DNA of 64,000 nucleotides from CAIWMF01 sp964402065 (GCA_964402065.1 CAYOAN010000006.1:1-64000); one strand, 5' to 3'. Positions 16,201 through 25,613 are shown, counted from the stretch's first letter. Notes: generated from the letters alone by a model not told the origin. Translations and numbers: made by a program.

Positions 16201-17571
16201 TTATGTTTCTTCACTTTTTGCTTTTTCCTTCTTCCTAAACTTTACTTTTAAGACACGCCTTCCATCTGTCTCTATAATTGTTGCTGTGTAATTTTCGATG
16301 ATGACTTTTTCTCCTCGCATTGGAAGATGGCCTAAGAGTTGAGTCACATAACCTCCAACTGTACTAACCTCGGTTTCAGAAATTTTTAAGTCACACATTT
16401 CAGCGAGGTCATGCAAAGCAAGCGCTCCTGCAACTTCAAACTCATTTTCATTGATACGATGAAATTCTTCATCGGCGGTATCAAATTCGTCTTGAATAGA
16501 TCCGACCAGCTCTTCTAAGACGTTATCAAGCGTAACAACCCCAACAGTTCCTCCGTACTCATCCACAGCAATGGCAAAGTGCGCATGCTTTTGTAAGAAA
16601 AAGTTTAATAGCTTTTCTAGCGACATCATTTCAGAAACGTGGAGCACAGAGCGCTGAATTTGAGCGAGATCACTTTTTCCTGCATGCACAAGCTCTAGCA
16701 GATCTTTGATGTGAACGAGCCCTGCTGCCTCATCGAGTTCAGCCCGACAAACCGGAAAGCGAGTGTGTTGTGACGTGATGACTTTTGCTAACTCTTCTTC
16801 AAAAGTTTTATTGAGGTCAAAAAAGATGACATCGCTCCTAGGCGTCATAATATCTCGCACCACTCGATAACGAAGATCAAGAGCATTGAGGGCCAGTTTT
16901 TGTCCAAGGGGCGTGATTTCATCGGTCTTAGTACTCTCGCCTAAAATGAGTCGTAATTCTTCTTCACTATGCACTAGCTCCGTCTCATTGGCTGGTTCTA
17001 AGCGAAAGACATAACGCAACAATCCAGTGGAAGCCCCATTAAGCAAATGGATAGCAGGCCGAAAAACAGCATAAAAAAGAGCAAGAAGTGGTCCCAACCA
17101 AAGCATGATAGGAACAGGCTTGCGAATGGCCATTGTCTTAGGAGCTTGCTCCCCCAAGACAATATGCAGGGACGTAATGAGCATGAACGCCACAAAAAAA
17201 GAAATTGAGGTAATCAATTTTTCTGATGCTATTCCAATCCAAAGCAAAAGTGGCGTCAGGAGGGAATTAAGAAACGGCTCTCCAATCCAACCTAGCCCTA
17301 AGCTTGCCAATGTAATACCAAGCTGCGTGGCAGAAAGGTAAGCATCTAAGTGTTGTGTGATATGACGAGCGTGCTGTGCTCGATGAACTTTTTGATCAAA
17401 AAGCGCCTCAATTTGACTTGGCCTAATTTTGACAATTGCAAATTCACATGCCACAAAAAATCCATTCAATAAAACAAGTCCGACAATCGCAGCCAATTTA
17501 AAAAAGATGACATCACCAGAATCAAAAGTAGAAATGGTGCTGGCAAAAAGAGGCTGAGGGAATGTGATCAT
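16201..17571 (-). CDS. CNNM/CorC-family transporter with CBS domains (hemolysin C-like)
   Basis: About 456 residues from ATG 17571 (MITFPQP). An N-terminal DUF21/CNNM membrane domain (about residues 15-200; LNGFFVACEFAIVKIRPSQIEAL, LGLGWIGEP, HIVLGEQAPKTMAI) precedes a CBS-domain pair (about 215-340; VRDIMTPRSDVIF, HFAIAVDEYGGTVGVVTLDNVLEELVG) and a C-terminal CorC/HlyC transporter-associated domain (about 355-440). The family is linked to Mg2+/Co2+ efflux. Its stop is followed at once by a family B repeat. A single gene. Confidence 0.92.
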   Translation of the reverse strand: MITFPQPLFASTISTFDSGDVIFFKLAAIVGLVLLNGFFVACEFAIVKIRPSQIEALFDQKVHRAQHARHITQHLDAYLSATQLGITLASLGLGWIGEPFLNSLLTPLLLWIGIASEKLITSISFFVAFMLITSLHIVLGEQAPKTMAIRKPVPIMLWLGPLLALFYAVFRPAIHLLNGASTGLLRYVFRLEPANETELVHSEEELRLILGESTKTDEITPLGQKLALNALDLRYRVVRDIMTPRSDVIFFDLNKTFEEELAKVITSQHTRFPVCRAELDEAAGLVHIKDLLELVHAGKSDLAQIQRSVLHVSEMMSLEKLLNFFLQKHAHFAIAVDEYGGTVGVVTLDNVLEELVGSIQDEFDTADEEFHRINENEFEVAGALALHDLAEMCDLKISETEVSTVGGYVTQLLGHLPMRGEKVIIENYTATIIETDGRRVLKVKFRKKEKAKSEET

Positions 17572-17589
17572 ATAAAAATGATCTAACAA

Positions 17590-17765
17590 AGGAAAACCAT
17601 CTCAAAAACGAGAAGGAATGCCATCATAAGATTGAGGACACATCCTAGAACTACAGTGAGCACCGCAGTAGAAGAATCCTGGCCGAGAAAACATATTAAT
17701 ACTCGCCGGTTAGAGCAACAGACCGAAGCGGCAGCATGCAGCTTCGGTAGAAGTCGAGACAGTTT
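17590..17765. other. Intergenic region with perfect stem-loop between rpsN and the CNNM gene
   Basis: Contains a perfect 8-bp hairpin ACCGAAGC (17722-17729)/GCTTCGGT (17741-17748) around an 11-base loop, 18 bp past the rpsN stop. No T-tract follows on the minus strand, so it is not a standard terminator; it may protect the rpsN mRNA end. The rest holds no gene that I can support. Confidence 0.5.
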
Positions 17766-18035
17766 TTACCAGCTCGATTTGGTAACACCCGGTATCAGGC
17801 CATTCGTAGCCATCTCACGGAACGTGATACGAGAAAGTTGAAAGCGACGCAGGAAAGCGCGACGACGACCTGTCAATTTACAACGATTGGTAAGGCGTAC
17901 AGGGCTAGCATCACGAGGAAGCTGACTGAGACCAATATAATCTTTTTTTGCTTTGAGCTCAGCGCGCAATTCGGCCCACTTCGCAACGGTTGCCCGTTTG
18001 CGGTTGTCGCGTTCGATCCAAGAAGTTTTTGCCAT
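17766..18035 (-). CDS. rpsN: Small ribosomal subunit protein uS14 (zinc-independent form)
   Basis: 89 residues from ATG 18035; a longer in-frame extension to 18311 is antisense to the peptidase gene and rejected. The C-terminal NRCKLTGRRRAFLRRFQLSRITFREMATNG and final SSW are diagnostic of S14. It lacks the CxxC pairs of the zinc-ribbon form, so it is the C-minus type. It stands alone rather than within a spc ribosomal operon in this window; stand-alone C-minus S14 genes are sometimes zinc-starvation paralogues controlled by Zur, but no Zur box was recognised. Confidence 0.95.
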   Translation of the reverse strand: MAKTSWIERDNRKRATVAKWAELRAELKAKKDYIGLSQLPRDASPVRLTNRCKLTGRRRAFLRRFQLSRITFREMATNGLIPGVTKSSW

Positions 18036-18104
18036 AGGGGGTAAAAAGGTAGCTAAAAAACAAAGTTTGGCAAGAAAAAATTTTTCGCTTACTTTCTTTG
18101 CACT

Positions 18105-19229
18105 GTGAACAAATCTTCTCGTTTGATTATTTCCGAAAGTGAAAAGAGCGCTGACATGTTTTATGCCACGCGCTTTCGAGCACCTGATCCTTTTGTCTAT
18201 TTGGAATGTCGAGGCAAAAAGAGCTTGCTTCTCAGCGATCTGGAAATTGATCGAGGACGGCGCGAAGCCCAAGTTGATGCGGTTATTGCTTGGAGCGATG
18301 TTCAACATCAAGCAAAACAGCTTCTCCAGCGCATACCTTCTTCAGAAGAGGTCATTGCGCTTTTTCTCAAGCAACAAGGAACTCGTAGCGTTTTGGTGCC
18401 TCGTGATTTTCCATTGGGCATAGCCCATGATCTTAAAAAAGCAGGCATTACAACCTCCCCTGTAAAAGCTGATTTTTTTCCCGAGAGAGCCATCAAGGAT
18501 TCCTCAGAAATTACTGCCTTAAAACAAGCCCTATCGATTACCGAAGTTGGTTTGTCTCGCGCTCATGAAATTTTAAAAGCTTCTACAATCAAAAAAAATG
18601 GCCGTCTAGAATGGGCTCATCATCCCTTAACGTCGGAACTGATGCGACGCGAAATCGAAATGGCAATCGTACGCGAAGGAGGAATTCCAGCCGGAGACTC
18701 GATTGTCGCGGGAGGCGAACAAGCTTGCGACCCTCATGAACGAGGCCACGGCCCTCTTCGCGCCAATGAATTAATCGTCATCGATCTTTTCCCTCGCCAT
18801 GCAAAAAGTGGTTACTACGGCGATCTAACACGCACCGTTGTTCGCGGAAAGGCTTCGGAAGCCCAGCGTCAACTTTGGAAAACTTGCCTTACCGGGCAAG
18901 AACAAGTTCTGAAACAATTAAAACCTGGCGCTTCTGGAAAAAAAATCCACGCAGCGTTAGAAACATTTTTTTCAAACCAAGGATATCCCAAAGAACAAAA
19001 ACAAGGGCGATGGAGCGGCTTTTTTCATGGAACCGGTCATGGTCTCGGCTTAGAAATCCACGACCAGCTTCGTTTCGGAAATACTATTTTTAAATCAGGC
19101 CATGTATTTACCGTCGAGCCCGGCCTTTATATTCCTGGGCTTGGCGGCGTCCGCCATGAAGATGTTATCCTGATCACGGAAAAAGGGTGCCGCTTACTTA
19201 GTCACTTTCCCAAAACATTGGAAATTTAA
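18105..19229 (+). CDS. M24-family Xaa-Pro aminopeptidase
   Basis: 374 residues from a GTG start at 18105 (an ATG at 18156 is an alternative). N-terminal creatinase-like domain up to about residue 135; C-terminal pita-bread domain carries the five metal ligands: Asp in VIDLFPRH, Asp in YGDLTRTVV, His in GTGHGLGLEIHD, Glu in FTVEPGLYIPG and Glu in GGVRHEDVIL. It removes N-terminal residues before proline or cleaves Xaa-Pro dipeptides in the cytoplasm. Divergent from rpsN over 69 bp. Confidence 0.92.
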   Translation: MNKSSRLIISESEKSADMFYATRFRAPDPFVYLECRGKKSLLLSDLEIDRGRREAQVDAVIAWSDVQHQAKQLLQRIPSSEEVIALFLKQQGTRSVLVPRDFPLGIAHDLKKAGITTSPVKADFFPERAIKDSSEITALKQALSITEVGLSRAHEILKASTIKKNGRLEWAHHPLTSELMRREIEMAIVREGGIPAGDSIVAGGEQACDPHERGHGPLRANELIVIDLFPRHAKSGYYGDLTRTVVRGKASEAQRQLWKTCLTGQEQVLKQLKPGASGKKIHAALETFFSNQGYPKEQKQGRWSGFFHGTGHGLGLEIHDQLRFGNTIFKSGHVFTVEPGLYIPGLGGVRHEDVILITEKGCRLLSHFPKTLEI

Positions 19230-19343
19230 AACGTTCCTCAGGTTGCAATTCGAGAGAACAAGAAACTCTTTTGCTGCGGATCTATCTCTCAAAAAAACTT
19301 TGAAAGAAGCGTGCAAATTTCCATTTTATAATTTCCCAAGCAC

Positions 19344-19377
19344 ACTGTACCTTATACTCTATAACCCGTAACCTATC
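19344..19377 (+). repeat. Heptamer array (YCTRTAR) in front of yugP-like gene
   Basis: Five consecutive 7-base units in register (CT or variant at 19345, 19352, 19359, 19366, 19373), consensus YCTRTAR, ending at the ATG (19378). No Shine-Dalgarno is present. Same layout occurs before addB, lptG, smc and the M20 gene. Confidence 0.7.
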
Positions 19378-20058
19378 ATGAACTTCTCCACCTATTTTCT
19401 ACTGATTGGCATTCCGTTAGTTTTTGGTCTTTGGGCGCAATTCCGCGTCTCTTCCACCTTCAATCGCTACAAAAAAATTTCAACAACCTCTGGATTAACA
19501 GGCGCTGAGGTGGCTCAACAAATTTTAAACTCCTCCGGAATCCATGATGTTTCCGTGATGGCAATCGATAGCATGCTTGGAGATCACTACGATCCTTCTA
19601 AAAAGTGTTTGAGTCTTTCTACGGATGTCTTTTATGGCAATTCTGTATCTGCAGTCGGTGTTGCCGCCCATGAATGCGGGCACGCCATCCAACATAAACT
19701 TCATTATTCTCCATTGCAGTGGCGGAATGCGATTGTTCCGGCCACTCAATTTTCCTCTCAAGTGTTGCCATTTGTTTTGATTGGAGGTTTCTTTTTTCAT
19801 CTCACGAATCTCATCACCCTTGGCATTGCCTGCTACGCCGTACTCATGGTTTTTCAATTAATCACCTTGCCTGTTGAGTTTGACGCCTCAACCAGAGCTA
19901 AGCTCATCCTTCAAAAAATGGGAATCATCCACTCTCCTGCTGAAATCGCTGGAGTCAATGCTGTTCTTGATGCCGCTGCGTTAACTTATATTGCAGCTTT
20001 TGTTGCTGCAGTAGGAAACATGATTTATCTCCTCATGGTGAGGCGAGACAATCGCTGA
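19378..20058 (+). CDS. YugP-like membrane zinc metallopeptidase
   Basis: 226 residues. The zinc-binding AAHECGHAIQH motif (about residues 97-107) matches the neutral zinc metallopeptidase (DUF2131/YugP) family. Membrane segments lie at the N-terminus (FLLIGIPLVFGLWAQF), two in the middle (residues 120-165) and one near the C-terminus (ALTYIAAFVAAVGNMIYLL). The family domain GLTGAEVAQQILNSSGI at residues 40-56 is intact. Substrate unknown. It directly precedes thiD by 15 bp, so the two are likely co-transcribed. A heptamer array touches its start codon. Confidence 0.88.
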   Translation: MNFSTYFLLIGIPLVFGLWAQFRVSSTFNRYKKISTTSGLTGAEVAQQILNSSGIHDVSVMAIDSMLGDHYDPSKKCLSLSTDVFYGNSVSAVGVAAHECGHAIQHKLHYSPLQWRNAIVPATQFSSQVLPFVLIGGFFFHLTNLITLGIACYAVLMVFQLITLPVEFDASTRAKLILQKMGIIHSPAEIAGVNAVLDAAALTYIAAFVAAVGNMIYLLMVRRDNR

Positions 20059-20073
20059 AAAATGACTCTCTAA

Positions 20074-20901
20074 ATGATGAAATCTAGTTACATGGATAGT
20101 TCCTCTCAAAATCCTCCAGTTGCCTTAACAATCGCCGGCTCGGATTGCTCGAGTGGCGCAGGAATTCAAGCTGATCTCAAAACATTTAGCTCTCTGGGGT
20201 GTTATGGCCTAACAGCCGTTACCTGCGTCGTTGCAGAAATTCCTGGAAAAGTTATTTCGATTCAGCCAGTTGATCTTCCGATCATTCGCGATCAATTATT
20301 AGCACTCCTAGAATCATTTCCAATTGGAGCGATAAAAACAGGGATGCTGCTTTCAACAGCAATTATCGAAATGGTTGCAGAAATTTTGAGCCAGCTCAAA
20401 AATCCTCCTTCTCTTGTCATTGATCCGGTTATGGTGGCGAGCTCCGGAGACCCATTATTAGAGCCTGATGCCTTAATCGCTTATCGAGAAAAGCTTTTTC
20501 CTCTCGCTACGCTGATCACTCCAAATTTAGATGAGCTCCTGTTGATGACCAAGAACAGCAGCCAGCTCCGTTCCTTGAAAGCAATGAAAGAAGCTGGGAA
20601 AAAATTTCTAGCAGAACTCCAAGTTCCCCTCCTCCTCAAAGGAGGCCATCTCCAAAATGATATTGCTACGGATATCTTACTGATGCCTGATGGAACTGAA
20701 GAGATCTTCACCGCTCCGTTTTATCAAAATCGCGAGACGCATGGAACTGGCTGCACCTATTCTGCAGCAATTGCAGCGGGGTTAGCTCGTGGAAGCTCGT
20801 TGGTAGAAGCCATCACCGAAGCTAAGAAATTCATTACCCATTCCATTGCTCAAGGACACCGCTGGGAAAAAGTTGCTGCATTGAATCAGGGGCTTAGATA
20901 A
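20074..20901 (+). CDS. thiD: Hydroxymethylpyrimidine/phosphomethylpyrimidine kinase
   Basis: 275 residues. ThiD motifs: ALTIAGSDCSSGAGIQADLKTF (about residues 18-38), LVIDPVMVASSGDPLL near 115, TPNLDELLLM near 152 and the ATP/anion loop ETHGTGCTYSAAIAAGLA near 225. It phosphorylates HMP and HMP-P for thiamine diphosphate synthesis. The N-terminus is uncertain (ATG at 20074, 20077 or 20092). No other thi gene is in the window. Confidence 0.93.
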   Translation: MMKSSYMDSSSQNPPVALTIAGSDCSSGAGIQADLKTFSSLGCYGLTAVTCVVAEIPGKVISIQPVDLPIIRDQLLALLESFPIGAIKTGMLLSTAIIEMVAEILSQLKNPPSLVIDPVMVASSGDPLLEPDALIAYREKLFPLATLITPNLDELLLMTKNSSQLRSLKAMKEAGKKFLAELQVPLLLKGGHLQNDIATDILLMPDGTEEIFTAPFYQNRETHGTGCTYSAAIAAGLARGSSLVEAITEAKKFITHSIAQGHRWEKVAALNQGLR

Positions 20902-20918
20902 GCAGCTTATAAAAAAAG

Positions 20919-20991
<73 letters not shown>

Positions 20992-21069
20992 ATCAAATGC
21001 TCAATGAGAATCAGCTGTCTAACATAAAAGAGTCTTTTAAGAAGAGCAAGCCGCTTTCCAAAAAAATTT

Positions 21070-21104
21070 TCTGTAGCCTAAACTCTACAAACTATAACCT
21101 CTAG
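21070..21104 (+). repeat. Heptamer array (YCTRTAR) in front of addB
   Basis: CT dinucleotides at 21071, 21078, 21085, 21092 and 21099, exactly 7 bases apart, five units fitting YCTRTAR loosely, ending six bases before the ATG at 21110. No purine-rich ribosome site lies between. Confidence 0.75.
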
Positions 21105-21109
21105 TGATC

Positions 21110-23929
21110 ATGTCGATACGGTCACCATTTTTTTTAGGCTGGGATCAGCCTTGGCTCCCTCGCCTGGCTGAGTTGTTGCTAGAAAAAACAGCGGACCTTT
21201 CCGATGATGTGATCATTCTTCCTGGGCGGAGAGCGGGCAGACGTTTATTGGAGTTGCTCGCATTGCAAGCTCAGGAACAATCACAATTGCTGCTGCCCCC
21301 CATCATCACAACATTGGAAGATGCAGCGTTCAAGCTGTTAGAAGTCCCTAATGCGCTCCCTATCGCAGGGGCAAGCATGACTCGCTTAGCGTGGCGCCAA
21401 GCCTCACTTCAACTCACATCTGAAGAGATTCAAGCAATCCAGTTATCTCCTGAAAAAATAATTTCTCCAGCAACGCGTGATCGAGTCGCCGCTCTAGCCG
21501 AAGGCTTGGCTCTTGAGCTTGGAAAAGCAGGACTCTCCATCACTGAGCTCCTTGCAAAGCATGCTCCTTTTTTTCCTGAATCAGCAGACCGAGAAGAGCC
21601 TCGTTGGGAAGCGCTCGCTCACTTACAAAAAGAGTATCGAAAAACTTTATCACATTGGGGATACAGTGATCCTGCCGATGCTTTAAAGCAAAAGCTACAA
21701 CAAGGCACTTATCGAGAAAAGAAATCCATTGTTGTTGCAGGGGTTGTCGATTTTTTGCCACTCCTTGTTTCATTTTTTGAAAAAGTTGCCCCGAATATTA
21801 TTATCATTGCTCCCGAAGCTCATGCAGAGGGCTTTGATCGCTATGGAAAAATACTTCCATCGTACTGGTTAGAACACCCTGCTGACGTTCCAGAGAAAAT
21901 ATTAATTCCTTGCGAGCGCAGTCGTGATCAAGCAATTCGAACATGGGAAATTTTTGACGCCTGGAAAAAAGAGACTTCTGCTACCGCTATTGTTGCTCCA
22001 GACCCTGACTCAATATCGTTGTTACGGGAAACAGGATCTGCAATGGGCTTTACAACACGATGGGCCGGAGGAGATTTTTTTCAAGGAAGCTCACTTTTTG
22101 TTTTATTGAAAGCGCTCCAAAAATTTTTGAATCGCCCCCTCGGAAAACCTCCTTCCCTTGCCGCTGTGGCCGAGCTGTTACGACATCCGATTACCGCGCT
22201 CTCATTGAGTTCATCGTTAAAAATTCCTTCGGAACTCTTGCTTCGCGAATTAGATGATTGGGAACGAGAACACCTATCTCTCGTTTTAGAAGAGAGTCAT
22301 TTAAAGCAATTCCATAAAGAAGAAACGCTCGTAGCTTTGTTGAATGAATTAGAAAAAAATTTTACTTTCGGCTTAAACAAAGAACCTTTGGAAAAAATAC
22401 TGCATCAATTTCGAAGGCTACTACTTCATTTACTGGAACAAAAAAAAGTTCATCGCTCTGATCCTGAAGGGCACTTTTTTTTAGAATGTTTTGAAAAATT
22501 ACTCCTTGTTTTAGAAGAACTAGAAACGCTATCCATTTCTGCAAAGCTTTATTGGAGCGGCGGTGAGCTCCTTTCTTTCCTTTTAGAAATGCTCAGCAAG
22601 GAGCGCATTCCAGAATTAGAGCAGCCTCAGGCTGTTGAAATTATTGGCTGGCTCGAAGCAACAGCAGAAGACATCCCTTCACTCTTACTAACTTCTTTTC
22701 ATGAAGGAGCAATACCTGCTACTCCAAAAAATGACCCCCTCCTTTCGGAAAGACTTCGCAAAACAATTGGCCTCGAATCGTCGCGTGAACAATTAGCTCG
22801 TGCTCACTATCAGCTGCACTTGATATTGTCCGCACGTCAACAAAAAGGCGGCATTGCTATTCTGGCACCACGTTACAATGGCCGAGGAGAGCCTGTGCGC
22901 CCAAGCCGACTCTTGCTACAAGGATGCACAGAAGAGCAACTCCCAGAACGGATTCTTAGTCTGACACAGCGTCATGCATTCGTTGAGCCTTTGGTAGGTC
23001 CTACAAAACAACAAAACCATCATTCTTTTTTTCATGCTCGCCCAATAGAGCCCGTAAAAATAGAGCGATTGAACGTTACCACGCTGAAGACTTATTTAAC
23101 ATCACCACGTCTATTTTATCTTCAACATGTTTTAAAATTGCGGGAAGTTTTGGATGCTCCCGTTGAAATGACACCGCGCCAGTTCGGCGTTCTTCTTCAT
23201 CGCATCTTAGGTTCATTTAGTAGCGAGCTAACGCTACAAGAAGAAAAAGCGAGTTCTGTTTTTATTGCTTGGCTGGAGAAGGCCTTAGAATCATCCTTCC
23301 AATGGCAATTTGGAAAAAATCCTCCTTCAGCTGTAACTTCTCAAAAAAGCGAATTGCTTCGTTCCTTGAAAGGTTTTGCTCAGGCAGAAGCAGCCCATCG
23401 TGCTGAAGGATGGAAAACCGTTATTGCTGAAGGGAAAAAAGGTTCTTCCTTACTTGAGCAAAAATTAATCCTTGATGATGGTCGCTCTCTTTTTCTCCAG
23501 GGCCGTATTGATCGACTCGATTGGCATCCAGAAAAAAAGCGCTGGCTCCTTCTTGATTATAAAACCTCTCATCACCAAGAGTGGAAAAAAGAAACTCCAA
23601 ATCGAATGCATTTTTTGCAGCGAGGAGAAACAGTCATATGGCATGATCTGCAGCTTCCACTTTACTTAAAATTAGCAGGAGAATTAGAAGCCATCAAAAA
23701 CTCGCAGCTTCCTTTGCCAACAATTGACAATACGGATCTTTGCTATTTTCAACTTCCAATTCATCCTGAAGCTGCCGGCATTAGCGAGCCCTTTGAGCAG
23801 ACTATGATTGAACCAGCCTGGAAAGAAGCGCTGCGCCTCGTTGATCTCATTCTTAACGGCTCTTTTGAAGAGGTAGGAACTCTCGGTTCAGCACTCTCAC
23901 CCACATGGAGTGCTCTCTGCGGAATATAG
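21110..23929 (+). CDS. addB: AddB-like helicase-nuclease subunit with PD-(D/E)XK nuclease
   Basis: About 939 residues from ATG 21110 (a GTG at 21104 adds two). The N-terminal part resembles an inactivated helicase (VIILPGRRAGRRLLELLA near 37), and the C-terminal RecB-type nuclease is intact: LKTYLTSPRLFYLQHVL near 660, QGRIDRLDW near 797, LLLDYKTS near 815 and LQLPLYLKLAGEL near 843. AddB pairs with AddA to process double-strand ends for RecA. The AddA partner is found at 60053-62983, unusually far away. The four-cysteine iron-sulfur cluster of Bacillus AddB is not evident. Confidence 0.85.
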   Translation: MSIRSPFFLGWDQPWLPRLAELLLEKTADLSDDVIILPGRRAGRRLLELLALQAQEQSQLLLPPIITTLEDAAFKLLEVPNALPIAGASMTRLAWRQASLQLTSEEIQAIQLSPEKIISPATRDRVAALAEGLALELGKAGLSITELLAKHAPFFPESADREEPRWEALAHLQKEYRKTLSHWGYSDPADALKQKLQQGTYREKKSIVVAGVVDFLPLLVSFFEKVAPNIIIIAPEAHAEGFDRYGKILPSYWLEHPADVPEKILIPCERSRDQAIRTWEIFDAWKKETSATAIVAPDPDSISLLRETGSAMGFTTRWAGGDFFQGSSLFVLLKALQKFLNRPLGKPPSLAAVAELLRHPITALSLSSSLKIPSELLLRELDDWEREHLSLVLEESHLKQFHKEETLVALLNELEKNFTFGLNKEPLEKILHQFRRLLLHLLEQKKVHRSDPEGHFFLECFEKLLLVLEELETLSISAKLYWSGGELLSFLLEMLSKERIPELEQPQAVEIIGWLEATAEDIPSLLLTSFHEGAIPATPKNDPLLSERLRKTIGLESSREQLARAHYQLHLILSARQQKGGIAILAPRYNGRGEPVRPSRLLLQGCTEEQLPERILSLTQRHAFVEPLVGPTKQQNHHSFFHARPIEPVKIERLNVTTLKTYLTSPRLFYLQHVLKLREVLDAPVEMTPRQFGVLLHRILGSFSSELTLQEEKASSVFIAWLEKALESSFQWQFGKNPPSAVTSQKSELLRSLKGFAQAEAAHRAEGWKTVIAEGKKGSSLLEQKLILDDGRSLFLQGRIDRLDWHPEKKRWLLLDYKTSHHQEWKKETPNRMHFLQRGETVIWHDLQLPLYLKLAGELEAIKNSQLPLPTIDNTDLCYFQLPIHPEAAGISEPFEQTMIEPAWKEALRLVDLILNGSFEEVGTLGSALSPTWSALCGI

Positions 23930-23949
23930 TCAAATTAATACGCCATACG

Positions 23950-24648
23950 TTAAGTTAACCTTTTTGCTTTGTTCTTCACGATATAATTGTGGAGAAGATA
24001 CGCTAACACAATCGCAATATAAAATTGGCCAAAAATCCCTTGCGAGATCGTGATGACTTGAGCTAAATGAGAAACCGGCGTGACATCACCAAATCCAAGT
24101 GTCGTTTGCGTGATGAAACTAAAATAAATGTAAGGCCAACTATCTTCAATAGGAGATTGATGGATCGCTGCAGAAAAAATTTTTTCTGTAATACTGAAGG
24201 CATTTTTTTGAAAGTAGGCAATCATTGCGTAGATTTCTCCATAGATGAGTCCAAAAATGATGTAGGTGTTCAAGGCACTAATCACCTCTACAAAAGTCGC
24301 CTGAGAGGAAGACATCATCTCCTCAATAGCCTCAATCGCGTAAAGAGCTAAGAAAGCTACAATGCCGATATGAAGAGCGATAGAAGTCAATGTCCGTTGG
24401 TTACTGGCTTCTAAAAGCCCCAAAAAGTAGGACAGAAAAATAAAAAATAAGGGTACTAGCAAACAGGCTAAAAAAATAAAGAAATAGCGTTTGATTTTTT
24501 TGTGCACAATAATTTTGGTACTTAACCCTAAAAGAAAAATCACAATAACTTCTGCTTTGTTCAGGACAGGACCAAAAAAGAGTAGAAAAAAAAGCGTTCC
24601 GCACAAAAATAAAGTGGCACTCTTAGCATGGAGAAACTGGGTTTTCAT
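23950..24648 (-). CDS. Two-pore-type potassium channel family protein
   Basis: 232 residues with about five or six hydrophobic segments and one pore loop. The selectivity filter-like TTLGFGDVTPVSH (about residue 186) matches the K+ channel Ion_trans_2 family (TxGxGD), followed by the last helix with GIFGQFYIAIVLAYLL. No C-terminal regulatory TrkA domain, so it ends soon after the pore. The start ATG overlaps the stop of dus by four bases (24645-24648), so it is the last gene of an operon. Convergent with addB with only 20 bp between stops. Confidence 0.88.
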   Translation of the reverse strand: MKTQFLHAKSATLFLCGTLFFLLFFGPVLNKAEVIVIFLLGLSTKIIVHKKIKRYFFIFLACLLVPLFFIFLSYFLGLLEASNQRTLTSIALHIGIVAFLALYAIEAIEEMMSSSQATFVEVISALNTYIIFGLIYGEIYAMIAYFQKNAFSITEKIFSAAIHQSPIEDSWPYIYFSFITQTTLGFGDVTPVSHLAQVITISQGIFGQFYIAIVLAYLLHNYIVKNKAKRLT

Positions 24649-25613
24649 AGCGCGCTTTCTTGGAGTAGCAACATAATAAGCTCTTCTAACTCAGCCAAGG
24701 AACTTATCGTTGAAATTTTTTCTCGGAGAGGTCTAGCACTTGGAAATCCCTTGGTATAAGCCATGAGTCGAGCTCTCATCGAAGCCATAGCAACCGCTTC
24801 ATTTTTTTTGAGTTCAATTTCTTCACGACAATGTCGCTGAATTAAGTTCCAACGGTCTTCTAATGTCGGTTGAAAAGGAACAGCGTCTCCACGAAGCGAT
24901 GAGCGAATTTCTGAAAAAATCCAAGGGTTGCTCATGGCAGCCCGCCCGATCATAAAGCCAGCCACGCCGGTTTTAAGATGCTGCAAAATGTCTCTTGCGC
25001 TCACAATATCTCCATTTCCAATCACTGGAATCTTCACCGCCTGGACCACTTCTGCAATCACATCCCAATTCGCTTTTCCAGAATAGCCTTGTGCCTTTGT
25101 TCGGCCATGCACCGCGAGACGTTGAACACCAGCTCCCTCCAGCAGCCGTGCTGTTGTTGTAGCATTGATGGAAGCCTCATCCCAACCGATCCGGATTTTT
25201 GCTGTTACAGGCAAAGGTGCAACAGCCTTGACTACTCGCTGCGCAATTTTTTCCAAGGTAGGACAGTCTCTTAGCAGTGAAGAGCCACCATGTCGGCAAA
25301 CAACTTTATTAACCGGACAACCAAAATTGAGATCAATAAAATCAGGCTGTACCCAATCAACAACTGCTCGAGCGGCCTCAGCTAAACGTTCAGGATCACC
25401 TCCAAAAAGTTGCACCCCAAGCGGACGCTCCTCCTCAGTAAAATGAAGATATTGCTGCGTCCTAGCATTCCGATGCATGATTCCATCAGCAGAAAGAAAT
25501 TCCGTCGTCAAGATGTCAGCACCTCGCTCTTTACAGATGCGACGAAAAATCGAATTGGTAACGCCTGCCATAGGCGCCAAGAAGAGAAGGGGCTCAGGCG
25601 ATGGATTGTTCAT
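24645..25613 (-). CDS. dus: tRNA-dihydrouridine synthase (DusB-like)
   Basis: 322 residues from ATG 25613; the ORF extends upstream but overlaps the previous gene. FMN-binding TIM barrel with LAPMAGVTNSIFRRIC near residue 11, VQLFGGDPE, DLNFGCPVNKVVCRHGGSSLL (catalytic Cys in the GCP-NKV-CRHGG stretch), AKIRIGWDE, VHGRTKAQGYSG and VIGNGDIVSARD. It reduces uridines in tRNA D-loops. Its start overlaps the end of the upstream hypothetical gene by 20 bp and its stop overlaps the next start, so it sits mid-operon. Confidence 0.93.
   Translation of the reverse strand: MNNPSPEPLLFLAPMAGVTNSIFRRICKERGADILTTEFLSADGIMHRNARTQQYLHFTEEERPLGVQLFGGDPERLAEAARAVVDWVQPDFIDLNFGCPVNKVVCRHGGSSLLRDCPTLEKIAQRVVKAVAPLPVTAKIRIGWDEASINATTTARLLEGAGVQRLAVHGRTKAQGYSGKANWDVIAEVVQAVKIPVIGNGDIVSARDILQHLKTGVAGFMIGRAAMSNPWIFSEIRSSLRGDAVPFQPTLEDRWNLIQRHCREEIELKKNEAVAMASMRARLMAYTKGFPSARPLREKISTISSLAELEELIMLLLQESAL

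Noticed and set aside
17722..17748. Hairpin as rpsN terminator
   Set aside because: No T-tract follows on the minus strand.
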